Assembly (NCBI GenBank): GCA_002698425.1
Contig: NZXU01000029.1
Span: 1-56,410 of the forward strand
Source of the DNA: Ahrensia sp.
Lineage (GTDB): Bacteria > Pseudomonadota > Alphaproteobacteria > Rhizobiales > Rhizobiaceae
Length of the DNA: 56,410 nt
Reading direction: 5' to 3'
Shown here: piece by piece, positions 1 to 8,443 of the stretch
How the letters are laid out: each line of letters begins with the position of its first letter
How positions within the stretch are numbered: the first letter of the stretch is position 1
Made by a program: the position numbers and the translations under genes
The notes under the pieces: model-generated
Seen by the model: the letters and a program-made list of their open reading frames with translations, nothing else
The model's database searches: none
What the model was told of the DNA's origin: nothing

Positions 1-51
1 CAGGGCGCGATGGATCCGCGCGGTTGCGAGGGGAGCAACGGTTTCAGCCAT
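1..51 (-). CDS. trbD: TrbD, conjugal transfer protein (5' end only)
   Basis: Only the first 17 codons are inside the window, starting from ATG at 51 and reading [17 protein letters not shown]. The start overlaps the last codons of the preceding trbC gene, as expected in a trbBCD operon. TrbD is the VirB3-like inner-membrane component of the type IV secretion channel used in conjugation. The call rests on the position directly after trbB-trbC and on the short N-terminus; the rest of the gene lies beyond the left edge. Confidence 0.7.
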   Translation of the reverse strand, partial: MAETVAPLATARIHRAL

Positions 52-427
52 CGCTCCCCTCCCCCGCCGCATTCAGGTCCGCCTGACCAGGGAGATCAAT
101 CGAGGCGCCCGATGCGCCGAACAGACCGACGATCTGCGTTGCGCCCAGCAGGATGCCGGCGACGAGCACGACATACATGAGCCGCCGCGCGAAATCGTTC
201 AGTTCGCCGCCGAAGATCAACATGCCGCCGGCGACCGCGACGGCGGCAAGCGCGATGAAGCCCGCGACGGGGCCTGTGATCGACTCTTGAATTGTCTGCA
301 GTGGTCCTTCCCAGGGCAAGCTGCCGCCGGAACTGGCGAGCGCCGGCGTCGCAGCGGCGCAGGCAATGGCGATCAAGAGCCCCAAGGCAAACGGGCGGCG
401 GAATCTATGCGGCATGGCTGTCCTCAT
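44..427 (-). CDS. trbC: TrbC/VirB2-type conjugal pilin
   Basis: The 127-residue product has an N-terminal signal sequence ending near ATPALAS, followed by two hydrophobic segments (about residues 55-72 and 82-105). This is the layout of TrbC/VirB2 pilins, which are processed and assembled into the conjugative pilus. The start overlaps the end of trbB by 23 bases and the end overlaps the start of trbD, so the genes are translationally coupled. The family is recognised by topology plus operon position, not by a conserved catalytic motif. Confidence 0.85.
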   Translation of the reverse strand: MRTAMPHRFRRPFALGLLIAIACAAATPALASSGGSLPWEGPLQTIQESITGPVAGFIALAAVAVAGGMLIFGGELNDFARRLMYVVLVAGILLGATQIVGLFGASGASIDLPGQADLNAAGEGSDG

Positions 428-1376
428 CGATCTGTGCGTGATGTTCGGTTTCGTAGCGGGTCCCGTCGAAGCCCTTCAGCCGCACCACATCGCGGACCCG
501 GCGACCTGTGGCTGTGCGTTCGATGGAAACGACGAGATCGACCGCTTCCGCGATGACCTCGCGCATCGGCTGCTGGCTTGCCTCGGCGGTGAGTTGCTCG
601 AGACGCCTGAGGGCGGAATGCGCATTGTTGGCGTGGATTGTCGTCATGCCGCCGGGGTGACCGGTGTTCCAGGCCTTCAGGAGCGTCAGCGCAGCACCGT
701 CCCGAACCTCGCCGACGATGATGCGATCCGGCCGAAGGCGCATCGTGCTCTTGAGCAGCCGGCCCATGTCGACAGTGTCCGTCGTGTGCAGGGAAACCGC
801 GTTCTCCGCGGCGCACTGGATTTCGGCCGTGTCCTCGAGGATGAGCAAACGGTGCGCTGGTGTCTCGTTGACGATCTCGGCAATCACCGCGTTGGCGAGG
901 GTCGTCTTGCCCGACCCCGTCCCGCCCGAGACGACAATGTTCAGGCGATCATGGACTGCGTGACGGATTAGGCTGGCCTGCAGCTTGGTCATGACGCCGC
1001 TGGACACATAGTCCGACAGCGGGATCAGGCGGGACGCACGTCGACGGATCGTAAAGCTCGGTGCGCTGACCACAGGCGGCAGCAGACCTTCGAAGCGGTG
1101 GCCGTCGATCGGCAATTCGCCGGAGATGATCGGCTGTTCCTCATCGACCTCCGTCTGCAGGGCATGGGCAACGCTGCCGATGATGATCTCGGCCGCGCCT
1201 GGCTTCAATTCACCGATGCGCTCGATCCCCTCCCCTAGCCGTTCGACGAATAGCCGGCCGTCAGGGTTGAGCATCACCTCGACGACATCGACGTCCTCGA
1301 GCGCGGCACAGATCGTATCGCCCAGAGCATCGCGCAATTTGCGGATCAGCCGTGACCGGGAGGACGACGCAGTCAT
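405..1376 (-). CDS. trbB: TrbB, conjugal transfer ATPase (VirB11-like)
   Basis: This 323-residue protein is a cytoplasmic hexameric secretion ATPase that powers the mating-pair formation apparatus. It carries a Walker A motif [10 protein letters not shown] at about residues 150-159, the Asp box LILEDTAEI at about 178-187, a Walker B-like [10 protein letters not shown] near residue 220, and the His-box segment [10 protein letters not shown]. The reading frame stays open to 1649. I place the start at the ATG at 1376 because a purine-rich ribosome site (GAGGGGGA) lies just upstream and the length then fits TrbB. The gene is first in the trb operon and divergent from repABC, an arrangement known from rhizobial and agrobacterial plasmids. 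Confidence 0.93.
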   Translation of the reverse strand: MTASSSRSRLIRKLRDALGDTICAALEDVDVVEVMLNPDGRLFVERLGEGIERIGELKPGAAEIIIGSVAHALQTEVDEEQPIISGELPIDGHRFEGLLPPVVSAPSFTIRRRASRLIPLSDYVSSGVMTKLQASLIRHAVHDRLNIVVSGGTGSGKTTLANAVIAEIVNETPAHRLLILEDTAEIQCAAENAVSLHTTDTVDMGRLLKSTMRLRPDRIIVGEVRDGAALTLLKAWNTGHPGGMTTIHANNAHSALRRLEQLTAEASQQPMREVIAEAVDLVVSIERTATGRRVRDVVRLKGFDGTRYETEHHAQIDEDSHAA

Positions 1377-1465
1377 AGCGTTCCCCCTCTCGGTACAATC
1401 TGGGCACCATCGTTTCGACCAAATAGGGTTTGCATGACATCCGCCGACGCTACTCAAGGGTGAGG

Positions 1466-1675
1466 TGCGGCTTTTGCCGCATGAGGCGGAATCGGTCATC
1501 CCGGCAGTTCTGCCGGGGTCGTCCCCTGATTGGTGCTGGAACAGTTCCTGGCTGGGGCTTTTAAGCGACTCACTTTGCTGAGTCGGGTGTGAAATTGGCC
1601 GATTTCTGCGGATTTCTTGCGCGAGTTGGTTTCTCGGATTTGTCGCCATGCGTCAGTCCCGGCAAAACTGCCGGG
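1466..1675. repeat. Three GC-rich hairpins upstream of trbB
   Basis: Three short inverted repeats lie in the trbB leader: 1466-1481 (TGCGGC, loop TTTT), 1500-1518 (CCCGGCA-like arms around TTC) and 1658-1675 (CCCGGCA, loop AAAC, TGCCGGG). The last two share the same GGCA/TGCC core about 160 bases apart, so they look like repeats of one site. They may be operators, transcription pause or termination signals for the trb operon, or part of a transfer control region. I cannot decide between these from sequence alone. Confidence 0.5.
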
Positions 1676-1750
1676 GAAATTCCAGGAGACATTCAGGCCC
1701 ATGGATTCTGTAAAGCACTGAAAAACATATAAAAAGCGGAAAAGTTACGA

Positions 1751-1773
1751 TAGCGCTCTCTAGGAGCGCTATG
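1751..1773. promoter_or_regulatory. Perfect 9-bp inverted repeat between trbB and repA
   Basis: ATAGCGCTC and GAGCGCTAT flank a 5-base spacer TCTAG, giving a perfect 23-base dyad. It sits 117 bases upstream of the repA start in an AT-rich stretch. It could be an operator for the plasmid partition/replication regulators or a divergent-promoter element. There is no following T-run, so a factor-independent terminator is unlikely. Confidence 0.45.
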
Positions 1774-1836
1774 GATTGTTAAGAGTTCATTAACCAAAAA
1801 CGGCTGGACGCAAGCTCAGAATCGTGAATGGTGTAA

Positions 1837-1872
1837 ATCGGGTTATACGCAGAATAACACCCCTAACCCGAT
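1837..1872. promoter_or_regulatory. Inverted repeat at the repA leader
   Basis: ATCGGGTTA (1837-1845) and TAACCCGAT (1864-1872) are perfect 9-base arms with an 18-base spacer, ending 17 bases before the repA ATG. Its position suggests a RepA/RepB autorepression operator or an RNA hairpin near the ribosome site. Autorepression by RepA is established for repABC operons; that this repeat is the operator is inference. Confidence 0.45.
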
Positions 1873-1889
1873 AGGGATAATTGCACCAG

Positions 1890-3104
1890 ATGATTGCGAC
1901 GTCGTACGTTCAGAGCGGACCAGAGACACCGGAAGAGAAGATCATGCGACACGCTGGCCTCCTCTCAGGTCAGCTCCAATCGATTCGGGAACGGATGTAT
2001 CCCCCGGAAGCACAGAAGTCGCTCAGGCGTTTGATGACCCACGAGGTATCAAAACTGACGACCATACCCGAGCCTACCCTACGATCATTGTCAAATGAGG
2101 GAAAGGGTCCGGTACCGGATCGGCTCGACAACAACTATCGGGTCTATACACTCGACCAGGTCAATGAACTGCGCCGCTTGTTTGCTGAACAAAAGCCGGC
2201 AGATGCGCTTCGATATCTTCCTCACCGCCGGCCAAACGAGCATCTGCAGATCCTCGGCGTCATTAACTTCAAAGGCGGTAGCGCCAAAACGACGACTGCT
2301 GCGCATTTGGCTCACTACCTGGCCCTTCAGGGCTACCGCGTTTTGGCGATTGACCTTGATCCGCAGGCATCCCTATCCGCGATGTTCGGCGCCCAGCCGG
2401 AAATGGATGTTGGTGAGAACGAGACCATTTACGCGGCTCTTCGCTATGGCTCGGAGCGCCGGCCAATGCGGGAGATCGTCCGCAAGACTTACTTTCCCGG
2501 CATTGATCTCGTTCCTGGCAACATCGAGGTTATGGAATACGAGCACGAGACGCCTCACGTACTTGCCAACAAGTCAGCCTCTCGAGAAACCATCTTCTTT
2601 GAACGCCTCCGGCTCGCAATTGGAGAAGTTGAGGACAACTATGATGTGGTTGTTCTTGATACCCCCCCCTCCCTCGGGTTCCTGACCCTCGGTGCGATTT
2701 ATGCAGCAACGGGCATTATCGTGACCGTGCATCCAGCAATGCTGGATGTCATGTCGATGAGCCAGTTTCTCCTGATGATGGACGGACTCATAGGCGCCAT
2801 TCGTGCGGAAGGCGGAGAGCTCAAGCAGGATTTTTTCCACTACCTGATTACACGGCACGACCCCAATGACCAACCTCAGGCTCAGGTCGTGTCTATGTTG
2901 CGCCATTTGTTCGCCGAAGACGTGCTTGCTCCGACCGCGGTCGAAAGTACGGCGATTGAGAGCGCGGGACTGGCCAAGAGGACGCTCTATGAGCTGGAGT
3001 CTGGGAACGTCGGCAGGGATACTTTCCGGCGTGCCAAAGATTCGATCGACGCTGTGAATGATCGGATACTCGAACTTGTTCGCCAGAGTTGGGGGCGGAC
3101 ATGA
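1890..3104 (+). CDS. repA: RepA, ParA-type partition ATPase of repABC
   Basis: RepA is a Walker-type ATPase that segregates the replicon together with RepB bound at parS, and it also represses the operon. The protein has a deviant Walker A motif KGGSAKTTT beginning near residue 128, an IDLDPQASLS segment, and a Walker B region VVLDTPPSLG. An N-terminal extension of about 110 residues with a helix-turn-helix-like part is typical of plasmid ParA proteins that act as repressors. I chose the ATG at 1890; an in-frame TTG at 1881 would add three residues. The stop overlaps the repB start (ATGA), so the two are coupled. Confidence 0.95.
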   Translation: MIATSYVQSGPETPEEKIMRHAGLLSGQLQSIRERMYPPEAQKSLRRLMTHEVSKLTTIPEPTLRSLSNEGKGPVPDRLDNNYRVYTLDQVNELRRLFAEQKPADALRYLPHRRPNEHLQILGVINFKGGSAKTTTAAHLAHYLALQGYRVLAIDLDPQASLSAMFGAQPEMDVGENETIYAALRYGSERRPMREIVRKTYFPGIDLVPGNIEVMEYEHETPHVLANKSASRETIFFERLRLAIGEVEDNYDVVVLDTPPSLGFLTLGAIYAATGIIVTVHPAMLDVMSMSQFLLMMDGLIGAIRAEGGELKQDFFHYLITRHDPNDQPQAQVVSMLRHLFAEDVLAPTAVESTAIESAGLAKRTLYELESGNVGRDTFRRAKDSIDAVNDRILELVRQSWGRT

Positions 3105-4123
3105 CGAAGAAACCCAATTCAAAATCAATTATCGCCAACTTCGGAGCGCTATCGTCGGCTGCGCCCGACGAACCGGAACAGGCGACGGACATTCAGAAAG
3201 CACCTCAGAGAACGTCGCCAAGGGTCGGTGCAGGAATTATTGGGGCTACACAGCGTTCTTTGGCTGAAATTCGCGAGGAACGGGATCGGCTCCTTGCGCT
3301 CGTCGAAAGTGGCGGCGCGATCCAGGAAATTAGCCCCGACCTTATTGAGCCCTCACCTTTTCCGGATCGGCTTGAGGACGACGACGAAAGCTTCGAGGAA
3401 TTTAAGAAGCGCTTCGACGCTGAGGGTCAAAAGGTTCCCGTTCAGCTAAGGCCCCATCCTTTGGACGATGGGAAGTACCAGGTCATATTTGGCCACAGAC
3501 GGTGGAGGGCGGCAAGAGAACTCGGTCGGAGCCTCAAGGCCGTCGTTACGACATTGACGGACTCTGAGCTCGTCATCGCGCAGGGCATTGAGAATTCCGA
3601 TCGGCAAGATCTCACGTGGATCGAACGCGCTCTGTTTGCTATGCGTATGGATGAACAGAGCATCAAACCGCGTGATATTAAGGCTGCGCTCTCAATCGAT
3701 GACGCAGAGCTAGCAAGACTTCGCCAAGTTCACCGCTCTGTTCCAATCGATGTCATTGAGTCGATTGGGCGGGCGCCGAAGATCGGGCGACCTCGTTGGG
3801 TATCGTTTGCCCAAGCAGTTCAGAAGGACAGCAAGGCAGTGGCGCGTGTGCGAGAAACCTTGTCAGCTGACAAGGTCTCTTCGTCGGACGAACGATTTCA
3901 GGCCGCGCTTACCTCTGCTCTCGATCAGACTGCGGCAGAAAGCACGCCGACCGAATTGGACTTGCGTGACGCTGCAGGCGCCGTTCTGGCTAAGGCTACC
4001 TTTCGCGATCGGGACATACGGCTGAAGCTGTCCAAAGACAGCGCCGATGCCTTCGCTGAGTTCATGCAGGCGGAGTTACCAAAACTGGTTGAGCGCTTCC
4101 ACAGTGATGGCGGCGACTCATGA
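3101..4123 (+). CDS. repB: RepB, ParB-type centromere-binding protein
   Basis: The 340-residue product has the ParB/RepB layout. A basic N-terminal tail is followed by the ParB nuclease-like domain with its GHRRWRAARELG box (about residues 130-141), then a helix-turn-helix region, then a C-terminal dimerisation part. It binds parS and works with RepA in partition. The ATG at 3101 overlaps the repA stop and is preceded by GGGGGCGG; a GTG at 3089 is possible but less likely. A 20-base perfect palindrome lies inside the coding sequence (3857-3876) and a near copy follows the stop, which fits cis parS sites within or beside the repABC operon. Confidence 0.94.
   Translation: MTKKPNSKSIIANFGALSSAAPDEPEQATDIQKAPQRTSPRVGAGIIGATQRSLAEIREERDRLLALVESGGAIQEISPDLIEPSPFPDRLEDDDESFEEFKKRFDAEGQKVPVQLRPHPLDDGKYQVIFGHRRWRAARELGRSLKAVVTTLTDSELVIAQGIENSDRQDLTWIERALFAMRMDEQSIKPRDIKAALSIDDAELARLRQVHRSVPIDVIESIGRAPKIGRPRWVSFAQAVQKDSKAVARVRETLSADKVSSSDERFQAALTSALDQTAAESTPTELDLRDAAGAVLAKATFRDRDIRLKLSKDSADAFAEFMQAELPKLVERFHSDGGDS
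3857..3876. promoter_or_regulatory. parS-like palindrome inside repB
   Basis: ACCTTGTCAGCTGACAAGGT is a perfect 20-base palindrome lying within the repB coding sequence. The same core (TGTCAGCTGACAAGGT) recurs at 4140-4155 just after repB, so this is a repeated specific site and not a chance dyad. Centromere-like parS palindromes in or next to repAB genes are established for repABC replicons; binding by this RepB is inferred. Confidence 0.7.
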
Positions 4124-4130
4124 GATCGGC

Positions 4131-4156
4131 GAGAAACCCTGTCAGCTGACAAGGTT
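4131..4156. promoter_or_regulatory. Second parS-like palindrome after repB
   Basis: The sequence GAGAAACCCTGTCAGCTGAC followed by AAGGTT repeats the site found inside repB, including the flanking GAGAAACC, with one mismatch between its two arms. It starts 8 bases after the repB stop. Two copies spaced about 280 bases apart suggest a small parS cluster. Confidence 0.68.
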
Positions 4157-4214
4157 GATCGGCGGTGCCGCGTCGCGGCTTGACTAGAGGTGAATGGAAA
4201 GAAAGGAACTACGG

Positions 4215-4270
4215 CAAAAAGAAAAAGGCCCCCGAAACGACATCCCGGAAGCCCTTCTCATTGGTTTAGC
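4215..4270 (-). ncRNA. Antisense ctRNA (incompatibility RNA) between repB and repC
   Basis: The repB-repC gap of about 250 bases carries a minus-strand promoter with -35 TTGACT (complement of 4300-4305), a 17-base spacer, and -10 GATTCT (complement of 4277-4282). A transcript would start near 4270. It would end at a GC-rich stem at 4227-4253, where GGC/GCC and further pairs surround a central loop, followed on that strand by a run of T residues (4216-4226). A roughly 55-nt antisense RNA at this place that limits RepC synthesis is established for repABC plasmids. The exact ends here are inferred. Confidence 0.75.
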
Positions 4271-4374
4271 AGCTAGAGAATCGCACTTCCCGGAATCACA
4301 GTCAAGGCTCTTCTGGAGCCAAATGCGTCGATTCGGCGAGCAGTTTTCTATTGCCTAGCGATAGGTGAAAGAAA

Positions 4375-5679
4375 ATGCAGACGCACATCACAACGACGCC
4401 CTTTGGGCGGCGGCCGATGACGCTTGGCCTGATGGCAAGCCAAGTCGCCGCGAAATCCATGCGGGAAGGCGCCAGGGTCGAAAAGTGGAAGACCTTCCAC
4501 GCGATCCGCGACGCCAAGGAGCCGCTTGGCGCCACAGATCGTGCTTTGGCGATCCTCAACGCGCTGTTGTCGTTCCATCCGGAGAGCGAACTGACTGCTG
4601 AAGGCGAACTGATCGTTTGGCCCTCCAACGAGCAACTGACCGCTCGAGCCAACGGTATGTCGCCGGCGACGCTTAGACGTCATCTGGCCTGTCTGGTCGA
4701 CTGTGGGCTGATCATCCGCCGTGACAGTCCGAACGGCAAACGGTTCGCGCGCAAGGGCAGGGGCGGCCAGGTTGAACAGGCCTATGGCTTCGATCTCTCG
4801 CCGATCGTCGCTCGCGCCGAAGAGTTTGCTGAGCTCGCAGAGGCCGTCCAGGCCGAGAAACGCGCCTACAAGGCCGTAAGAGAGCGCCTGACCCTGCTGC
4901 GCCGGGATATCGTCAAGATGATCGACGCCGGCCTAGAGGAGGGCGTACCTGGCGATTGGGGCCTTATGACGCGAACCTATCAGGAAATCATGGCCAGGCT
5001 TCCCCGCACAGCGCCACGCCAGGTTCTTGAGACCATCTGCGAGGATCTCGAGTTGCTCTGGGCGGAAGTGCATGACGCACTGGAATCATTCACGAAATCA
5101 GAAAATATGAGCGCCAATGAGTCTCATTCTGAGCGTCACATACAGAATTCAAATCCAGACTCCATAAATGAATCTGAAAGAGGCTCTCGAGAAGAACAAG
5201 AAGCGAGCGGCACCGCCGAGGAAAACGACAACCTGCGGAGCCTGCCAAAGCGGGAGTTGCCATTGGGTATTGTGCTGGATGCGTGCAAGGGCTGGCGCGA
5301 TCTGGCCAAGGACGGCGAAATCCGCAACTGGCGGGACTTTCTGGCGGCCGCGGAGGTCGGCCGCGTCATGCTTGGGGTGAGTCCGAGCGCCTGGCGCGAG
5401 GCCTGCGAGGTTCTCGGCGATAAGCACGCGACGATTACGCTTGCCGCGATCTATCAGCGCGCCGATCAGATCAACAGTCCCGGCGGCTATCTGCGCAGCC
5501 TGACCGACAAAGCGCGGGAAGGGAAATTCTCGGCTTGGCCGATGATCATGGCGCTGCTGAACGCCAAGCTCGAAGCGGACAAGGCGGCTGCGAAGGCGCC
5601 GGCGGCGAGTGAGGGCCGGGAAGGGGGCTTTGAAGTGTCTGATGCTCTTCGTCAGTCGATGAAAAAGTGGAACTCATGA
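4375..5679 (+). CDS. repC: RepC, replication initiator
   Basis: RepC is the initiator of repABC replicons. The origin is normally within its own coding sequence, in a more AT-rich stretch; an AT-rich part is visible near 5085-5180. The 434-residue length is usual. The N-terminal half holds a winged-helix-like region (WPSNEQLTARANGMSPATLR, about residues 83-102), and the C-terminal half is the conserved RepC domain with PGGYLRSLTDKAREG. Expression is expected to be limited by the antisense RNA encoded in the leader. The ATG at 4375 follows a GGTGAAAG ribosome site. Confidence 0.95.
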   Translation: MQTHITTTPFGRRPMTLGLMASQVAAKSMREGARVEKWKTFHAIRDAKEPLGATDRALAILNALLSFHPESELTAEGELIVWPSNEQLTARANGMSPATLRRHLACLVDCGLIIRRDSPNGKRFARKGRGGQVEQAYGFDLSPIVARAEEFAELAEAVQAEKRAYKAVRERLTLLRRDIVKMIDAGLEEGVPGDWGLMTRTYQEIMARLPRTAPRQVLETICEDLELLWAEVHDALESFTKSENMSANESHSERHIQNSNPDSINESERGSREEQEASGTAEENDNLRSLPKRELPLGIVLDACKGWRDLAKDGEIRNWRDFLAAAEVGRVMLGVSPSAWREACEVLGDKHATITLAAIYQRADQINSPGGYLRSLTDKAREGKFSAWPMIMALLNAKLEADKAAAKAPAASEGREGGFEVSDALRQSMKKWNS

Positions 5680-5723
5680 TGCGGATCGGGGGCAGGAGAG
5701 CCGGTTTTCGCCATGCCCGAGCG

Positions 5724-5939
5724 TCATTCGCTGTCGACGAGGCAATCAAAAGCATCGAGCAGGGTGTCGACGATTGCCTGGCCGAGGGCATTCGCCGCTC
5801 CGGAGAGCTGCGCTTCGTCACCGGATCGGGCGGCCGTGGCGAGCGCAGAGCCTTGCTCAACGATGATCGTGTTGGCGCGCTCGATGGCCCATTGCGCAAA
5901 CTCCTCGCGGCTGTTGATGATCAGCGTCTTTGTTTCCAT
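5724..5939 (-). CDS. Small protein of unknown function
   Basis: This frame encodes 71 residues beginning METKTLIINSREEFAQWAIE, mostly helical by composition, with no cysteine pair and no membrane segment. A GGAG ribosome site lies about 10 bases before the ATG. It lies on the same strand as, and downstream of, the resolvase gene, so the two may be cotranscribed. I do not recognise the family. The opposite strand also has open frames, so this is a likely but not certain gene. Confidence 0.5.
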   Translation of the reverse strand: METKTLIINSREEFAQWAIERANTIIVEQGSALATAARSGDEAQLSGAANALGQAIVDTLLDAFDCLVDSE

Positions 5940-6026
5940 GCGCGTGCGCTCCGGGCTTTACGGTTTGTTTGCCATGTTTTGGCTAGGCTCGAGATGCGCG
6001 ATTTGTATTGCGTTCGCGCTTATTGT

Positions 6027-6989
6027 TCACCCCGGCATTTCTGTCTCAACAGCGTCGATCAGGCCGCTACGTTTTGCGCGATCGAGGAGGTTTTTCACGG
6101 AAGAGGGCGCCCACTTGGTCCCGCCACGTGGCGTGCGCTCATGCAGACGTTCGAGCTGGCTCGCGATTTCGCGCAGGGTGAGCTCCGGATTGGACGAGTG
6201 GATCCCGGCCACGAGTGTCATCAATCGATGTTCCGGCGGCCGCGGTGGCGACTTCCGCAAAAGTGACGCATCAGCCATGCCTTCCGAGACCATCCATTTG
6301 ACCGCCCGCCGCAGCCGTTCCGGTGTCCAGTCGAAACCGCGCTGTTTGAGAACCCGGGCAATGTCGTCCCATGTGTGGTCTGGGCGCATCCGCTTCACGG
6401 TCGGAAGCCATTGCGAGGCTGTTGCCTGCAGGCGTTCGCCATAGGCCGCTTGTTGCGCCAGTTTCATCTTCGAGAGCATTTCCGGCCGCCGCTCGCGGAT
6501 CCCCGGATTGCCAGGTAGGTGACCTTTCGCCTTGGCCGCTGCGATCCCCGCCTTGGTGCGCTCCGAGATCAAGGCACGCTCGAGTTGGGCCACGGCGCCA
6601 AGCACCTGCAGCGAGAACATCCCCTGGGGTGTGCTCGTGTCGATCGGATCCCTGAGCGAACGGAAATGCGCGCCTTTTGCGGTCAGGTCTTCGATCACAT
6701 CCAGAAGATGACTGACCGAGCGCGCCAGGCGATCGAGGCGTACGACCACGAGCGTGTCGCCGGCACCGATGTCCTGAACAAGCCGTGAGAGGGCAGGGCG
6801 GGCGCGAGAGGCGCCGGATCCATGTTCCTCGACGATTGTTTCGCAGCCGGCCGACCGCAGCTCCATTTCCTGCGCCTGTGTCGCCTGCTCGTCCGTAGAG
6901 ACGCGCGCATAGCCGATAAGCCGTCCCTGTGGTCGACGCGAGGTACGATTATGCCTGCCAGCAGCCATTTGCAGCGCCTGAGAGATCAT
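6027..6989 (-). CDS. Serine recombinase (resolvase/invertase family)
   Basis: The N-terminal domain has the small serine recombinase signature YARVSTDEQ with the catalytic serine at about residue 31, and the arginine-containing motif VVVRLDRLARS near residue 80. The C-terminal part is longer than in a simple Tn3 resolvase (320 residues in all) and seems to contain two helix-turn-helix-like segments. Such proteins resolve plasmid multimers or act in transposons. The call fits a multimer resolution role because the gene lies beside repC with an inverted repeat directly upstream. An internal ATG at 6968 is an alternative start. Confidence 0.9.
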   Translation of the reverse strand: MISQALQMAAGRHNRTSRRPQGRLIGYARVSTDEQATQAQEMELRSAGCETIVEEHGSGASRARPALSRLVQDIGAGDTLVVVRLDRLARSVSHLLDVIEDLTAKGAHFRSLRDPIDTSTPQGMFSLQVLGAVAQLERALISERTKAGIAAAKAKGHLPGNPGIRERRPEMLSKMKLAQQAAYGERLQATASQWLPTVKRMRPDHTWDDIARVLKQRGFDWTPERLRRAVKWMVSEGMADASLLRKSPPRPPEHRLMTLVAGIHSSNPELTLREIASQLERLHERTPRGGTKWAPSSVKNLLDRAKRSGLIDAVETEMPG

Positions 6990-7000
6990 TGTGGGCCGGT

Positions 7001-7041
7001 TTTACAAACATAGAAGATACGGATAACTGATCGTTTGTAAA
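7001..7041. promoter_or_regulatory. Inverted repeat upstream of the resolvase (possible res site or operator)
   Basis: TTTACAAAC (7001-7009) and GTTTGTAAA (7033-7041) are perfect 9-base arms separated by 23 bases, starting 12 bases upstream of the resolvase start. Resolvases usually bind dyad subsites beside their own gene, which both recombine and repress. This repeat has the right place and size, but no full three-subsite res was identified. Confidence 0.45.
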
Positions 7042-7171
7042 CGTCTCTTGAGTGCCGTTCTGACACCCGAAAGTGCCAAAAGCCCCGGAAAAACGGGCTC
7101 TCTCGTCGATCTGAGCGCTGAATGCCGGGTTCCTGTTCAATCCCGAAGGCTGCAGCGCTCATTATATATAG

Positions 7172-7194
7172 ACGGGTGTAGAAATTACGGGTGT
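7172..7194. repeat. Tandem ACGGGTGT direct repeats before the RHE_PE00001 gene
   Basis: ACGGGTGT occurs at 7172-7179 and 7187-7194, 15 bases apart, right after an AT tract (TATATATA). An inverted pair GGAAG/CTTCC follows at about 7198-7221. The layout suggests a promoter with regulator binding sites for the downstream gene, possibly autoregulation by its DNA-binding product. Confidence 0.35.
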
Positions 7195-7250
7195 GACGGA
7201 AGTAAGAAGCGTGTTAGCTTCCGTATGAAAACCGAAGCGCCGTGATATCA

Positions 7251-8357
7251 ATGACATATGAAATCGGGAAATTGGACTACGAGACCCTCCTAACGCCGAT
7301 GGCGGCTGCGGAGGACGCGCTTGCGCGGCTCGATGAGCGCGTCGCCCGATCCGAGGTCGGCCCAGGCTTTGCCGAACGAGCGGACTTTTTCGAATCCGTC
7401 TCCAGTATGTGGGTCGGAGGCGAGCTCGTCCATCTCGAGGACCTAGTTCTCCACGACGCACAGATGGACATTCGCGCGCCCAGCCATGAGCTCGTCATTG
7501 CGCACCGCATTGTTCGTGCGCGGCGTCGGGTGTCTCGCAACGATCCCGGATGGGCGGTTTCGCGGTCGGGGATCATGGCACTTGCCGGCGTTGCCGAGGA
7601 ACCTTCCGCCGAATCTGAATCGCCCGACTGGGGAGGGGAGGGGGTCGAACTCGACTTGGTCGATCACGATGCGCTGTCTCCCGAACTCGCCGAGATCGAC
7701 GAGGTCCTCGCTCGCACCCAATGGCTGGTCGATGGCAATGCCGCTGTCGAGCAAAAGAAGCGAGAGCCCGAGATCAGTGTCGGCGAGCTGCTCATTCGCG
7801 ATCCGGACTGGGACGAAGGCGAACGGATCGGCGAGTGGCTTGATCTGGCCAAGCAGGTCGAACGGCTTCCGGCCACACTGGCGGCGGCGCTTCTCTGGGA
7901 CGCCTGGGAGCATCTCCAGCCGCTGCAACGTCAGCACTGGCTCGGGCAGGTGCTCATCTCGGATTTCCTGCGATTGCGCGGAAAAGTCCGATCTCACCTC
8001 CTGGCATTTGCCGTCGGGCTGCGTGAAATTCCGCGCGAGCGTCGGCGGGCCCGTGATCGGACAACGAGGCTTGTCGCGTATCTCGATGCGATGAACGCGG
8101 CCGCCTCGGCGGGGATGAAGGATATCAACCGACTGACGCTTGCGAGACGGCAGCTTGAACGGAAGGTTCTGGACAAGCGCTCGACGAGCAGCCTCCCGGT
8201 CGCCATTGACCTGCTTTTGTCGCGGCCGATTGTGTCAGCACATATGATCGCGAAGGTCGCGAGAATAACACCACGCGGCGCGTTGAATCTGGTCAGCGAA
8301 CTCGGCGTCCGTGAGATGACGGGAAGGGGACGTTATCGAGCGTGGGGCATTCTCTAA
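7251..8357 (+). CDS. RHE_PE00001 family plasmid protein with helix-turn-helix
   Basis: The product (368 residues from ATG 7251; a GTG at 7242 would add three) matches my recollection of the RHE_PE00001 family: an N-terminal domain of about 130 residues including a conserved LVLHDA segment, a middle domain around the DPDWDEGERI segment, and a C-terminal helix-turn-helix region (RPIVSAHMIAKVARITPRGA). The family is common on rhizobial and related plasmids and its function is not established. The DNA-binding end suggests a regulator. It stands alone between the resolvase and the hipBA-like operon. Confidence 0.8.
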   Translation: MTYEIGKLDYETLLTPMAAAEDALARLDERVARSEVGPGFAERADFFESVSSMWVGGELVHLEDLVLHDAQMDIRAPSHELVIAHRIVRARRRVSRNDPGWAVSRSGIMALAGVAEEPSAESESPDWGGEGVELDLVDHDALSPELAEIDEVLARTQWLVDGNAAVEQKKREPEISVGELLIRDPDWDEGERIGEWLDLAKQVERLPATLAAALLWDAWEHLQPLQRQHWLGQVLISDFLRLRGKVRSHLLAFAVGLREIPRERRRARDRTTRLVAYLDAMNAAASAGMKDINRLTLARRQLERKVLDKRSTSSLPVAIDLLLSRPIVSAHMIAKVARITPRGALNLVSELGVREMTGRGRYRAWGIL

Positions 8358-8443
8358 GGGCAGATTTCCCATTGTCGCGAGGAACGGGAAGGGCGACGAG
8401 TGTCCAAAGATTGCGACATACTTCGGACAACCGATGATGCATG

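Noticed and set aside
366..971. 201-codon plus-strand open frame
   Set aside because: Antisense to trbB, whose Walker motifs are clear.
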